A stretch of DNA of 64,000 bases from the NCBI RefSeq assembly GCF_011421635.1, contig NZ_WTLI01000001.1:272633-336632 (forward strand), read 5' to 3'. Position numbers and translations under genes: made by a program. Source of the stretch: Paenibacillus turpanensis (GTDB lineage Bacteria > Bacillota > Bacilli > Paenibacillales > YIM-B00363). The notes under the pieces were generated by a model, which made no database searches, had not been told where the DNA came from, and saw only the letters and a list, made by a program, of their open reading frames with translations. Shown in pieces: positions 32,702 to 41,963 of the stretch (its first letter is position 1; every line of letters starts with the position of its first letter).

Positions 32702-35113
32702 TTATTTATAATGATACAATGGGAAGGTCGGGGTAAGGATGTACTCACGATCTCGATTCACCTCAAAAACGATGACCTGCTGAGTTGTACCATATTCCAC
32801 CCGGGTACCATCGCACAAGATCGTACAGCCTGCATTCTCGCCCGTCAGCTTTCCCTGCGGCAGCCTTACGCGGCACAGACCGTCGCCATCGGCACGAATG
32901 GAGACCCGCTTCCATTTGGCCGCGGTCCACGTTATATCGACCTCAAAGCCGCCTCTTGCGCGAAGACCGTACACCTCTCCCTCAGGCCACTCCTCCGGCA
33001 GCGCTGGCAGGATGGACAGAAAGCCTTGATGCGACTGTAGCAGCATCTCCGCTACGCCTGCGGTAAAGCCGAAGTTCCCATCGATTTGAAATGGCGGATG
33101 CGCGTCAAACAAGTTTGGGTATACTCCTCCTCGCTGCTCGCTTTCCCGGCCCTCTTCTACAAGCTGAAGCAGATTGCCTATCAATCGATATGCCCGGTTC
33201 CCCTCGCCGAACCGTGCCCATAAGCCGATTTTCCAAGCGAGACTCCAGCCTGTTCCCCCATCGCCTCGTATTTCTAATGATTTCCTTGCCGCATCATAAA
33301 ACTCAGGAAATCGATCCGAAGTAAGCATCGAACCGGGATATACACTGTAAAGATGCGATATATGGCGGTGCTGCTCCTCTTGGTCGTCGAAATCGGTGTT
33401 CCATTCCTGCAGACGGCCGCGCCGGCCCAGCTTTAGCGGCGGCAGCAGGCTGCATGCTTTGTCCAGCAACCCGCGGAACATTTCGTCCATTCCAAGCTGT
33501 TGAGCAGCGGTGATACAGCTCTCAAAGAGCTCGCGAATGAGCATCATATCCATCGTTGCGGTTTGGCTAACGGCGCAGGCTGCACCCTCGTAAATGAATT
33601 TATGCTCCGGTGATGTAGACGGGGCTGTGGCAAACGTACCGTCCTCTTCCTCAACCAGCCAATCCAAACAAAACAACGCAGCCGCCTTCATGACCGGATA
33701 CGCCCGCTCTTTTAAAAACGCAGCGTCCTGCGTAAAAATGTAATGCTCCCATAAGTGCTGGCTCAGCCACGCACCGGCCATCGGCCATAACGCCCAAACC
33801 GGGTCGCCGTGGCCAAACGCCCCCACAGGCGCCGACTGCCGCCAAAGGTCGCTGTTATGATGCGCCGTCCAGCCTCTGCACCCGTAATTGATGCGTGCAG
33901 TTTCTGCCCCGTTGACAGCCAGCTCCTCGATAAAATGAAGAAACGGCTCATGGCATTCCGATAAATTACAGCTTTCAGCAAGCCAATAATTCATCTGTGC
34001 ATTAATATTCAGCGTCCAGTTGGAGCTCCAAGGCGGACGAATCTCCCGGTTCCATATGCCTTGCAGGTTCGCCGGCTGCGTTCCCGGTCTGGAGCTTGCG
34101 ATCAGCAAATAGCGGCCGTACTGAAACAACAGCTCCACCAAACGCGGATCGCCTGCGGAGAACTTAGCGATTCGGCGATCCGTAGTTAGATCTGCCGGGG
34201 CGCCCGATTGTCCAAGCTTCAGCTTCACGCGGTCGAACAGCACGCCGTAATCGGCAACATGCCTTTCCATGAGCTGCGCAAGTGTCCATTTCTCCAGCGC
34301 TGCCTGCATCGCTCTCGCGCCAGCGGATACCTGATCGCGATCCGTAATTGGCGGACGCTGGAAGCCTTGATACCCTGTAGCCGCCGTGAATAGCAGCACA
34401 GCTTGATCTGCGCCTTGAATATGAATACCGGCGGCATCAGCCCGCTTCACACCACCCTCATTCCTTACCCGCAGGCAGCCGGCAAACGCCATGCCCGACC
34501 CAACTGCCCCATATTGTACCGGCGTATCGGTATCGTAATAGTTGGGATCAACATGGCTCGGCGCCCTTCCCGCTACAACCAGCTCCTCCGGTCCGGCGGA
34601 AACTGTAAAGGGCATCTGGCTCTGAAGCCGGGCGGTGAAGCTGAGCATTCCGGGCTTGCTCGCTCTTAAGACGACTACAACGGCTTGATCCGGATAAGAG
34701 CAAAACATTTCCCGGCTGTACTCCACCTCTCCAATCCGGTACACGACATAGGCTCGGGATTCTGTAAGGTCAAGTCCGCGTTCGTAGCTTCTTGCGCAAT
34801 CACCATGATAAAACTGGAGGTTAAGCTCGCCAAAAGGAAGGTACGACTGGGTGTAAGGCCCCATCATTTGCTTGGCAAGCAGGTCGGTTTCCGCATAACG
34901 CTTCTCTCGAATCAGCCGCCGGATTTCGGGCAGCACTTCCTTCGCTTTCGGATTGTTCGCCCCCCTGCTGGGGCCGCCGGACCAGAGTGTATCTTCATTC
35001 AGCAGCAGACGCTCGGCTTCAATGCCGCCATAAATCATCGCTCCGAGCCTTCCGTTACCGGCCGGAAGCGCCTCGGTCCATACTCGGGCCGGCCTCGAAT
35101 AATGCAGCTTCAT
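32702..35113 (-). CDS. Glycoside hydrolase family 95 (alpha-L-fucosidase/galactosidase type)
   Basis: This 803-residue protein has the GH95 N-terminal signature ([37 protein letters not shown]) and catalytic-domain blocks [43 protein letters not shown] and [14 protein letters not shown]95 enzymes remove alpha-1,2-fucose or L-galactose with inversion, as on xyloglucan. There is no signal peptide, so it acts on imported oligosaccharides. Its start overlaps the SGNH gene stop by four bases, indicating translational coupling and a shared substrate. Confidence 0.92.
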   Translation of the reverse strand: MKLHYSRPARVWTEALPAGNGRLGAMIYGGIEAERLLLNEDTLWSGGPSRGANNPKAKEVLPEIRRLIREKRYAETDLLAKQMMGPYTQSYLPFGELNLQFYHGDCARSYERGLDLTESRAYVVYRIGEVEYSREMFCSYPDQAVVVVLRASKPGMLSFTARLQSQMPFTVSAGPEELVVAGRAPSHVDPNYYDTDTPVQYGAVGSGMAFAGCLRVRNEGGVKRADAAGIHIQGADQAVLLFTAATGYQGFQRPPITDRDQVSAGARAMQAALEKWTLAQLMERHVADYGVLFDRVKLKLGQSGAPADLTTDRRIAKFSAGDPRLVELLFQYGRYLLIASSRPGTQPANLQGIWNREIRPPWSSNWTLNINAQMNYWLAESCNLSECHEPFLHFIEELAVNGAETARINYGCRGWTAHHNSDLWRQSAPVGAFGHGDPVWALWPMAGAWLSQHLWEHYIFTQDAAFLKERAYPVMKAAALFCLDWLVEEEDGTFATAPSTSPEHKFIYEGAACAVSQTATMDMMLIRELFESCITAAQQLGMDEMFRGLLDKACSLLPPLKLGRRGRLQEWNTDFDDQEEQHRHISHLYSVYPGSMLTSDRFPEFYDAARKSLEIRGDGGTGWSLAWKIGLWARFGEGNRAYRLIGNLLQLVEEGRESEQRGGVYPNLFDAHPPFQIDGNFGFTAGVAEMLLQSHQGFLSILPALPEEWPEGEVYGLRARGGFEVDITWTAAKWKRVSIRADGDGLCRVRLPQGKLTGENAGCTILCDGTRVEYGTTQQVIVFEVNRDREYILTPTFPLYHYK

Positions 35114-36165
35114 CGAGCCTGCCCCCCCTTAGCCGCTGCCGGAAGCAGGTCAAAAGGAAGATGACGCTGAATGATTTGAGAGAGCCGCGCTGAAATCGCC
35201 TCTTGACCATGCGCAGAAGGGTGGACGAGGTCCGCTGTAAGATCCTCATAAGAGGACAGCAGCTCTGTCCCAGGGATATATAGCTTGTTGCTCTGGCCAA
35301 GCCGCTCCACCTGCCGTTTCACGATGCTCCGATATTCCTCTATACGGGGAATTTGCTGCAAATCTCGATTGCAAAGGAACAAATCCGTACAAAACATCCA
35401 TTGATCCGGGTGTTTTTCACTGATTGTGGACAAAAAATAGTCCACCTTGGCCTCAAACTCCGCCGGCTCCCAGTAGCTGATCACATTAATCCCCATCTCC
35501 ACCGTAGCAAAATGCCAATCCTGACGCGCCGCGATGTAATCGGCAGCGGCTGCATCCATTTGAGCGCTGCCTGCGCTCCCGAAATTGAACAAATCAACTC
35601 CGAGGCGCTGTGCAACGCGCATCGCGTAGCTTCCCGTAGGGCGCAGCGCATCCCCTCCGTGAGTAATCGACGAGCCGTAGCTTATGTATTTGATCGGCGG
35701 TACTTGCTCCGGTCTTGGCGGCGATAACTCTCCCTCGATGCCCACAACATAAACCTTCCAATCATAAGGAAGAATAATGCGGATCAAACGCGGATCAAAT
35801 GGCAGCGCTTCCAATTGTACGGCCTTTAGGATCGATTCATATTCCGGCTTGCGGACGGTAATACGCGTCGGCTCCGCACCGATCATGACAGGCGAAACCA
35901 AGTACGGCGCTTGAAACGGGCCATAATACACCTCGGCAACCGACATCGGAGAAATGCCTTCGCGGACATCCTTGCGAAGCGTAATTACCGCCTCATCCCC
36001 TTCCAGATTAAAACGCAGCTCGCAGCCGCATGGGTTAAACGCTCGTTCCTGCGCCGATGGATTCAGCCTCTCCCGAACTGCGGCCGGAACTCTGCTGAGC
36101 GCCATTCCGCTATCGGTATCCACGATTTCCTCTACATTATGAAACTCGACCTGACCGAAAATCAC
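35110..36165 (-). CDS. SGNH/GDSL-type esterase with N-terminal beta domain
   Basis: This 351-residue protein has two parts. Residues 1-150 are beta-rich and resemble the jelly-roll domain found before some carbohydrate esterases. Residues 158-345 are an SGNH fold: [11 protein letters not shown] (158-170) in which GDS is GSS with the nucleophile Ser near 166, a FNFGSAG block and a terminal DLVHPSAHG Asp-His pair. It probably deacetylates the oligosaccharide cut by the coupled GH95. There is no signal peptide. GTG 36165 follows AAGGGAG. Confidence 0.83.
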   Translation of the reverse strand: MIFGQVEFHNVEEIVDTDSGMALSRVPAAVRERLNPSAQERAFNPCGCELRFNLEGDEAVITLRKDVREGISPMSVAEVYYGPFQAPYLVSPVMIGAEPTRITVRKPEYESILKAVQLEALPFDPRLIRIILPYDWKVYVVGIEGELSPPRPEQVPPIKYISYGSSITHGGDALRPTGSYAMRVAQRLGVDLFNFGSAGSAQMDAAAADYIAARQDWHFATVEMGINVISYWEPAEFEAKVDYFLSTISEKHPDQWMFCTDLFLCNRDLQQIPRIEEYRSIVKRQVERLGQSNKLYIPGTELLSSYEDLTADLVHPSAHGQEAISARLSQIIQRHLPFDLLPAAAKGGQAR

Positions 36166-36411
36166 TTATAACACTCCCTTTTGAAAAAATATAAGATATA
36201 TCCCAAACGAAAGAAAAACAAACAAAAGTAAAGAAATACAAATAATTCCAAGCACCCTTTTACCATATATCGGAAAAGGATTGTTGTAAACAACAAAATT
36301 CTGAGGAAAAACCAGATGATTTCATGCATTATCTCTTCATCCGTACCCATTCTGAGCTGTGAGCCATGAATAATCCAAATTTTACAGGTAAACAATGTAA
36401 CCTAAGCTGAT
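36166..36411. other. AT-rich divergent intergenic region
   Basis: This 246-base AT-rich spacer separates the SGNH gene from a membrane-protein gene pair reading the other way. It must hold both promoters, but I see no confident SigA hexamer pair. A short hydrophobic frame crosses it on the minus strand and is not supported by a ribosome site. Confidence 0.5.
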
Positions 36412-36429
36412 TTGAAGGGCGTGTCTTGC

Positions 36430-36903
36430 ATGTTTGTCGTCTTATTTCTCATTTTTGCATGGTTTAATATCCTCATCATGGTCACCCTCCCGAGGAAGCT
36501 GCCGATGGTTGTCAATTTCCTGTTGTTTATGGTCATCGAAGTGGTTCTAACCAATAAGCTGACCATCATCGGATTCAACTACGAGCTGTTTGAGATCAAC
36601 ACAAGCATTCCGCATTTTTTGTCATTAATCCTTCATAATGATTTTACGATCACGTTTGTACTCCTCACCTTTGCCAACGTATTTCTTACGGCGCGAAGGG
36701 CTTGGATTCGTTGGGGCATTTCCCTGTATACCTTTTCGATGCAGCTCTTCCTAGGCTTGGAGCTTCGGTGGAATGAAGTGCTGTTCAACCGCGAGTGGAA
36801 CACCTTCATGGAATCGGTCATGATTGTTGTGATTTTGGCCTATACCTTGTTCTGGGGATATGTATTTCAAAAAATGGCAGCAAAAGAGGGGTGGGTTCGG
36901 TGA
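36430..36903 (+). CDS. Membrane protein of unknown function (first of a pair)
   Basis: This 157-residue protein has about five hydrophobic segments (MFVVLFLIFAWFNILIMV, VVNFLLFMVIEVVL, FLSLILH, FVLLTFANVFL, VMIVVILAYTLFWG). No catalytic motif is seen. ATG 36430 follows AAGGG; a TTG six codons upstream is less likely. The stop overlaps the next gene's start by three bases, so the two products are co-translated and may form a complex. The pair resembles the CBO0543-type small membrane proteins of Firmicutes. Confidence 0.65.
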   Translation: MFVVLFLIFAWFNILIMVTLPRKLPMVVNFLLFMVIEVVLTNKLTIIGFNYELFEINTSIPHFLSLILHNDFTITFVLLTFANVFLTARRAWIRWGISLYTFSMQLFLGLELRWNEVLFNREWNTFMESVMIVVILAYTLFWGYVFQKMAAKEGWVR

Positions 36904-37427
36904 ATGATGATCTGATTTACGATACGCGCTTTAATGAAAATGAATGGTTTGTAATTGCTCTATTCGTCATTGGCACCGGTATCATCTGGCTGTTTCCCCG
37001 ACGCTTTTCACCTACTCAAACGACATTTACCATGCTGTTTGGCATCACCGTCGGACTCATTGTCGATCATACCATCCAAGTACCGCCTTTTAAATTGTAC
37101 GATATCGGGGATCGGGCTAAATATGAATGGTTCGATGTGTTTTCCTATGTGATGTATGCGCCCTTTGGTTATTGGTTTATATATTGGCATGAACGGTTCC
37201 GTCTGTCCGGCTTCTTGACTGTAGCCTATATCGCCTTTTGGACCGCGATTGCTATTGGAGTCGAGTGGTTGGGGTTGAAGGTTGGACTCTTCCATTATCG
37301 AAACGGATACCAGATATTGTACTCTATTCCGATTTATTTGTTTGTGCAAAGTCTTACGCTCGGACTCTACCGGCTTGTATTTGCGCCAAGCAGATATCAA
37401 AAGCCTCGTAAAAGTCTAGAAAAATAA
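36900..37427 (+). CDS. Membrane protein of unknown function, CBO0543-like (second of a pair)
   Basis: This 175-residue protein has about six hydrophobic segments and aromatic-rich loops (FDVFSYVMYAPFGYWFIYWHERF, VEWLGLKVGLFHYRNGYQILYSIPIYLF). The order of helices and the end SIPIYLF resemble the CBO0543 family, of which a second member lies at 56557-57132. GTG 36900 overlaps the previous stop. Function is unknown; a role in sporulation membranes is speculation. Confidence 0.65.
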   Translation: MNDDLIYDTRFNENEWFVIALFVIGTGIIWLFPRRFSPTQTTFTMLFGITVGLIVDHTIQVPPFKLYDIGDRAKYEWFDVFSYVMYAPFGYWFIYWHERFRLSGFLTVAYIAFWTAIAIGVEWLGLKVGLFHYRNGYQILYSIPIYLFVQSLTLGLYRLVFAPSRYQKPRKSLEK

Positions 37428-37429
37428 AA

Positions 37430-37455
37430 AACCGGATCTGTGCAAAGATCCGGTT
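37430..37455. terminator. Hairpin between convergent genes
   Basis: AACCGGATCT / AGATCCGGTT, a perfect 10-base stem with a six-base loop; the T tracts on each side are short, so it is a modest bidirectional terminator. Confidence 0.65.
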
Positions 37456-37463
37456 CATAATGT

Positions 37464-38273
37464 TTATTCGACCCTCGGCCTGCCCGGATCACAATTCGGA
37501 AGCTCCGTCTCTGCTACCTCAGCCAGCTTTGTTAAGTAATAGCATTCTTCGCGCAGCATGTGGTCGGCCAAAAGCGGAGTGAACGTGTTGAGCGCCGCCT
37601 CTCCCAGCTCCAGCTCCTCGATTTCGTTCAGAAATTGCATGAACATAACCATAACAACCTCTGCCTGCTTGTTGAATCGGCGTAAAGCCGGGAATAGATC
37701 AAGCTTGGTACGAAGGAAGCCGGCCATCTCCACTGCTTTTAAGTAAAACTCCGTGAACTGCTTCGCATACATGTCGCTCTTTTGGATAAGCTCTTTTTCC
37801 GACATATCGACCATCGATGCAATACCTTCCGCATGACCCTTCGCGTCCAGCAGCCATACAAGATGGTAGTGCACCGGGTTAAAAACCGGAGGAAGCTCGC
37901 CCCTCACCAGCGGACCCAGGTGGCGAAGCGCTTCGTCGGCTTCATTCACCATATGGTTTACGAACGTTTGCGTCAAATGCAGCTTAACCGCACCGAGGAT
38001 ATGACGCTCCAATAAGTTCAGCTTATACGCCCGGAGCTCCATCGTAAGCGTGTAGCTTTGTTCGGCGAGTGTCTTCCACTGCTCCGCTGTATGATTCTCT
38101 CTCGCTTCCTGAAGCAAAGCATCGAACTTTTCCACATAATCCTTAGCGGTTTCGATATCCTTCGTTTCACTCGGATATAAAGAATCGCGTAGAAAACGGG
38201 CGTGATCTCCAAAAACCTGCAGCCAAAACCGCAGCTCGAAAGCTGCCGATTTTTCGTAAGCTTGCGTTGTCAT
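37464..38273 (-). CDS. DUF2935 family helical-bundle protein
   Basis: This 269-residue protein consists of two repeated four-helix bundles, each with a FWLQVFGDHARFL-like opening helix and His/Glu residues that resemble hemerythrin-type metal sites (HHxxE-like patterns: VHYHLVWLLDAKGHAE, LLADHMLREECYYL). Metal binding is inferred from the family. Function is unknown. It is monocistronic. Confidence 0.83.
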   Translation of the reverse strand: MTTQAYEKSAAFELRFWLQVFGDHARFLRDSLYPSETKDIETAKDYVEKFDALLQEARENHTAEQWKTLAEQSYTLTMELRAYKLNLLERHILGAVKLHLTQTFVNHMVNEADEALRHLGPLVRGELPPVFNPVHYHLVWLLDAKGHAEGIASMVDMSEKELIQKSDMYAKQFTEFYLKAVEMAGFLRTKLDLFPALRRFNKQAEVVMVMFMQFLNEIEELELGEAALNTFTPLLADHMLREECYYLTKLAEVAETELPNCDPGRPRVE

Positions 38274-38343
38274 GTTTCCAGGTACCTCCTGAACAGCGTT
38301 TGCTCTACTGTATGTGCAGGAGCCCAGATCGGTGACGAAAAAA

Positions 38344-39330
38344 TTATTTGATTCCTTTTAAAAAGTCGAAATTCGGATAAACGTACGGGCTTTCCAGCGG
38401 GTCGATCCGTTCGATTTTGGTTGCCTTAATCTGAATAATTTCGTTTCCGTTATAAACAGTCTTATCGATGGTTCCCGTTAATGTGAGCCATTCATCCTTT
38501 TGGTACACCTCTGCACGGGGGTATTGAATCATCACACCATATGGAGAGGCGTCCGCCGAGCAGCAGGACATTGCAAACCGGGACAAGACCAGCTGGTCGT
38601 TTTGCAAATCCTCCGGACGATACACAAGGCCTGTCAGCTCGATTTGCCTTCCTTGAAAGGCTTCCTTAAATAAATCGAGAGCAGTCATCATTTCCATAAA
38701 AATATCATCTCGAACCTTGATGACATCCTGTTTATACATATGCTTGCCAAGCACCGCAAAATCCGCGTTGTATTCATCCGTTGCGAACAGCGTATCCAGG
38801 TCCTCCGTTTTTTTACCGCCTTCCGACGCTAATCCCTTCTCGGAAGGAGGCTGAGGCTGCTCTAGCGGCACCGCTTTGGGGAGCTCGGCACCTCCGGCCC
38901 CGGCGCCCATCGTAGAAGATGCGCTTAGCTGAATGCCCTTCTTCTCAATCATGGAGCTGCCCATTACCTTATCCGGCGTCATAAAGCCAAACAGAAGCGG
39001 AAGCATGAATATCGCATAAAAACCGAATGTCCCCAAGCCTGTTTTCGGCTGCCCATGATCGTGTCCGCAGCCGCAAGCTTCATCGTGACCTGCTGTTTTC
39101 CCGCCCAAAACCTTTTGCAAAAATAAGAAAACCTGATAAACTGCTACCGCAAACAGGACAACGGCTGCCCCTTTCACCAGAGGAAGCATTTTCGGAGCGA
39201 TATACAGCGATAAATTTCCCGATTTCGATAAAAACGCAATGTAGTAGGCAAATCCCGCCAGTACAACGGCCCTTAACAAGGGTTGTACGGTTTCCAGCCG
39301 TGACGAATGTACAAATGACCTTCCGCTCAC
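38344..39330 (-). CDS. TIGR03943-type permease-associated protein (YcgQ-like)
   Basis: This 328-residue membrane protein has N-terminal helices (about 15-100), a His-rich GHDEACGCGHDHGQ loop that may bind metal, another helix, and a soluble C-terminal half ending with LTGLVYRPED...LSRFAMSCCSADASPYGVM. It pairs with the upstream UPF0718 permease, as ycgQ and ycgR do in Bacillus. The GTG start at 39330, after AAGGGGG, avoids the overlap that an upstream TTG would create with the permease stop. Linkage to a zinc-binding lipoprotein suggests divalent-metal transport. Confidence 0.83.
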   Translation of the reverse strand: MSGRSFVHSSRLETVQPLLRAVVLAGFAYYIAFLSKSGNLSLYIAPKMLPLVKGAAVVLFAVAVYQVFLFLQKVLGGKTAGHDEACGCGHDHGQPKTGLGTFGFYAIFMLPLLFGFMTPDKVMGSSMIEKKGIQLSASSTMGAGAGGAELPKAVPLEQPQPPSEKGLASEGGKKTEDLDTLFATDEYNADFAVLGKHMYKQDVIKVRDDIFMEMMTALDLFKEAFQGRQIELTGLVYRPEDLQNDQLVLSRFAMSCCSADASPYGVMIQYPRAEVYQKDEWLTLTGTIDKTVYNGNEIIQIKATKIERIDPLESPYVYPNFDFLKGIK

Positions 39331-39344
39331 TTGATTCAGCCCCC

Positions 39345-40289
39345 TTAGAACATTTTCCAAGCTTCAAATAGAAGTGAAAAACCCAATACAATGATTGCGG
39401 TTAATCCCGAAACTAGTATAACAAATTTTGTCCGGAAAGCCGACAGCAGCATGATGGTTCCTTTGAGGTCGATCATCGGCCCAAATACGAGGAAGGTCAA
39501 CAGGGAGCCTGCGCTGAAGGTTCCTGCAAAGGAAACCGCAACGAATGCATCCGAGGTGGAGCATAGTGAAAGTAAATAGGCAAACCCCATCATAAACAAA
39601 TGCGATTGCAGTCCGCTCTGTCCTAAAGAGACGAGCCATTCCCGGCTAATTCCAACTTGAATGAGTGCAGTAATCAAAGCGCCGAAAAGCAAATATTTTC
39701 CCATTTCAAAAAATTCATCTGATGCGTGACCCAGGGCTGTAAAGAAACGGTTTTCCGGTGCACGGCCGGCGGCAACAAATGGTTGTGCGGAAGTTCCATG
39801 ATGATGATCATGCCCATGAGCCATCTGGAATCTCCCGGCTCCTCGAAGCGGGGACGTTCGCACGAATCGGTACAGCAGGAGACCGACTGCGACTGCGGCC
39901 GCAAAGGCAAGTCCGATCCGAGAATAGGCCATTTCCGGCTGGGAGCGGAACGCCATAAACGTAGAAGCAAATACAACCGGGTTGACGACCGGCCCCGCCA
40001 GTACGAAGGTCATCGCCGCGTAGACCGGCATCCCCTTCTGAATCAATCTTCTAACGACGGGAATCGCGCCGCATTCACAGATCGGCAGCAGAAGGCCGAG
40101 CAGCCCGGAAATCATAACTGCGATAACCGGGTGCCGCGGCATGAGCTTACGAATGGTATCCTCTTTAATAAACACTTGAAGTAAAGAGGAAAGAAGCACC
40201 CCGAGAAGTAGAAACGGAAATGCCTCTAATACGATACCGAAAAACAATGCTTTAAAATTTTGCAGTGTGTCTGAGCTCCAATACTCCAT
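39345..40289 (-). CDS. UPF0718 permease (YcgR-like)
   Basis: This 314-residue integral membrane protein belongs to the DUF318/UPF0718 permease family, with two homologous halves separated by a His-rich loop (MAHGHDHHHGTSAQP). Conserved stretches include LLPICECGAIPVVRRL with the family Cys-Glu-Cys and SLCSTSDAFVAVSF. It probably forms a two-component metal permease with the downstream TIGR03943 protein. ATG 40289 is preferred to a TTG seven codons earlier. Confidence 0.83.
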   Translation of the reverse strand: MEYWSSDTLQNFKALFFGIVLEAFPFLLLGVLLSSLLQVFIKEDTIRKLMPRHPVIAVMISGLLGLLLPICECGAIPVVRRLIQKGMPVYAAMTFVLAGPVVNPVVFASTFMAFRSQPEMAYSRIGLAFAAAVAVGLLLYRFVRTSPLRGAGRFQMAHGHDHHHGTSAQPFVAAGRAPENRFFTALGHASDEFFEMGKYLLFGALITALIQVGISREWLVSLGQSGLQSHLFMMGFAYLLSLCSTSDAFVAVSFAGTFSAGSLLTFLVFGPMIDLKGTIMLLSAFRTKFVILVSGLTAIIVLGFSLLFEAWKMF

Positions 40290-40366
40290 GGACGCAGCCC
40301 GCCTTTCCAAAGATTGCCAAGCCCCGTCTCGATGTCAAGGAATTCAATCATTGAACCTGCATGAGG

Positions 40367-41455
40367 TTACGGGTACAGGCCCTTTTTCAAGCTTTCTAAA
40401 TTTTTCTCCATGATCGATACGTACGTCTCGCCTGCTTTTTGCTGCTCTTCCGTCAAACCTTCAAGCGGATTCAGCACGGCCGTGCCGATACCGATTTCAT
40501 TGGCCAGCGTTTTCGCAAGCTTATCCGACACAAGCTCCTCGAAATAAATCACCTTCACCTGATGCTCACGCGCAAATTCAGCAATGCGCTTCATATCCTG
40601 CGCTGTCGGCTCTGCATCCGGGGCGAGGCCCATAATCGGCATTTGCGTCAAGCCGTAGTCGCGTGCGATGTAACCGAACGCTTGGTGGGAAACGACGATT
40701 TCCTTGCTTGGTGCTGCAGTGATCGTTTCTTTGTACTGCTGATGCAGCTGCCCCAGCTTCGCATTGAGTTTGTTAAAGTTCGCTTCGTAATCAGCTTTGT
40801 GAGCCGGATCGATTTCGATCAGCTTATCTTTAATCTTACCAGCCATTTGCTGAGCCATCAATGGACTTAACCAGGTGTGAGGATCGAAGCCTTCATGCTC
40901 GTCCTCGTGAGCCGCTTCGGCTGCATCATGCTCATGCCCGTGCTCGCCTTCCTTATGCTCCGTTTCACCTTCGGCGTGCCCATGCTCGTCTTCCTTGTGC
41001 TCTGTCTCACCTTGGGCGTGTCCATGCTCCTCTTCTTTATGCCCCGCCTCGCCGTGGCCGTGACCGTCGTCTTGTCCTGGCTGCGCTTTAATGAGCTGAA
41101 GTCCTTCCGTAACTTCCAGCACTGCTACCTTCTCATTCGCGTTTAGGCTGTTCAAAAAGTCATGCACCCAGGATTCAAACCCTGCTCCGTTATAAATAAA
41201 CAGCTCAGCATTCCGAATATCCGCGAGCTCCCGGCTCTTCGGCTCCCAATCATGCGGCTCTACACCGGCGGGTACAAGATTCACGACATGGACATGCTCT
41301 CCTCCGATTTGCGAAGCAAAGTCATAAAGCGGGTAGAAGGAAGTGAAAATGTTGATTTTCCCCTCTTCCAGCTGGGCCCGGTTTCCGCAGGCCGCAAGAA
41401 CGAATATGAACACAACAACGGTAAACGTCGATAAAACTCTTTTGTATAAATTCAT
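40367..41455 (-). CDS. Zinc/manganese ABC transporter substrate-binding lipoprotein (ZnuA/AdcA-like)
   Basis: The protein has 362 residues: a lipoprotein signal (VFIFVLAACGN, Cys at about 23), the ZnuA fold, and a long His/Glu-rich loop at about 133-190 built from repeats of HGHA-GETEHKE. Metal-site residues are His in PAGVEPHDWEP, His in FDPHTWLSP, His in VSHQAFGY and Glu in YFEELVSDKL. It delivers zinc from outside the cell. The usual ABC ATPase and permease genes are missing; instead the UPF0718/TIGR03943 pair follows. A Zur-box-like sequence lies upstream. Confidence 0.92.
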   Translation of the reverse strand: MNLYKRVLSTFTVVVFIFVLAACGNRAQLEEGKINIFTSFYPLYDFASQIGGEHVHVVNLVPAGVEPHDWEPKSRELADIRNAELFIYNGAGFESWVHDFLNSLNANEKVAVLEVTEGLQLIKAQPGQDDGHGHGEAGHKEEEHGHAQGETEHKEDEHGHAEGETEHKEGEHGHEHDAAEAAHEDEHEGFDPHTWLSPLMAQQMAGKIKDKLIEIDPAHKADYEANFNKLNAKLGQLHQQYKETITAAPSKEIVVSHQAFGYIARDYGLTQMPIMGLAPDAEPTAQDMKRIAEFAREHQVKVIYFEELVSDKLAKTLANEIGIGTAVLNPLEGLTEEQQKAGETYVSIMEKNLESLKKGLYP

Positions 41456-41470
41456 GTTTACACTCCTTTA

Positions 41471-41489
41471 TCCGTAACTATTACTATTA
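41471..41489. promoter_or_regulatory. Candidate Zur box upstream of the znuA-like gene
   Basis: The core GTAACTATTAC (41474-41484) matches the Bacillus Zur dyad GTAAT-N-ATTAC with one mismatch and lies 16-34 bases before the start codon, where it would block transcription when zinc is sufficient. Confidence 0.5.
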
Positions 41490-41541
41490 TATTGGACAAC
41501 ATGGATTGTACCTTCTGCACCATTGTATGTCAACAGTAAAT

Positions 41542-41556
41542 GTAAATATTACGATT
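41542..41556. promoter_or_regulatory. Second candidate Zur box
   Basis: GTAAATATTACGATT matches GTAAT-N-ATTACGATT with one mismatch; the right half-site is perfect. It is 87 bases upstream of the znuA-like start. Two boxes would fit looping or a promoter further upstream. Confidence 0.5.
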
Positions 41557-41697
41557 AATATTGATGGCAGCTTTTTTGCGAATCTACTGACTGAAGCAGC
41601 TCTCGGCATGCTGCTCGTATCTGTTGGTGCTCCACCCTCAGATGCACGATCCAAACCGGCATGCTGCTTGGAGCATCGCCCCTCCCCTCAGATTCGC

Positions 41698-41885
41698 TAT
41701 ACAAATAATTTGTATAATTGGCCGAGAGAGGATGTTTCTAAGCTCTAGTAAACCAAGTAATTTGTATTACCTCACCACCTCACCGCTCTTTCGGAGCCTT
41801 ATCGATAAAACAATACAAATTAGTTGTATACATCGCGTCGCGAAACGCCTGATCTGACTAAACAATACAAATTACTTGTATTGTT
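41698..41885. repeat. Four phased ATACAA-N5-TTGTAT palindromes
   Basis: Operator-like dyads begin at 41699, 41751 (left arm degenerate, AACCAA), 41813 and 41865. Copy 1 has perfect 9-base arms (TATACAAAT/ATTTGTATA) and copy 4 perfect 10-base arms (AACAATACAA/TTGTATTGTT). Centre spacings are 52, 62 and 52 bases, each near an integral number of helical turns, so all four lie on the same face. No gene is annotated over them. The nearest starting gene is the znuA-like gene, 244 bases away. Confidence 0.7.
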
Positions 41886-41963
41886 GTGAGGCACGTCCCT
41901 AAAGCAGTCATGAAGTGACTGATCTGACTGTTACGGGTCACGTCCATAATGGCAGTCATGAAG
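41849..41963. repeat. Degenerate direct repeats beside the palindromes
   Basis: CTGATCTGACT occurs at 41849-41859 and 41919-41929; GCAGTCATGAAG at 41904-41915 and 41952-41963; CACGTCC at 41892-41898 and 41939-41945. The last two pairs share a 47-48 base period. This looks like a decayed tandem unit partly overlapping the palindrome array. Confidence 0.6.

Noticed and set aside
36162..36395. A 77-codon hydrophobic minus-strand frame whose TGA overlaps the SGNH start codon
   Set aside because: The overlap looks like coupling, but there is no ribosome site before any of its starts, and the Phe/Leu/Tyr-rich product is what AT-rich spacer gives by chance.
41506..41748. An 80-codon plus-strand frame beside the znuA-like gene
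   Set aside because: No ribosome site and no recognisable product; it runs through the Zur-box-like site and the first palindrome, so it is more likely non-coding.
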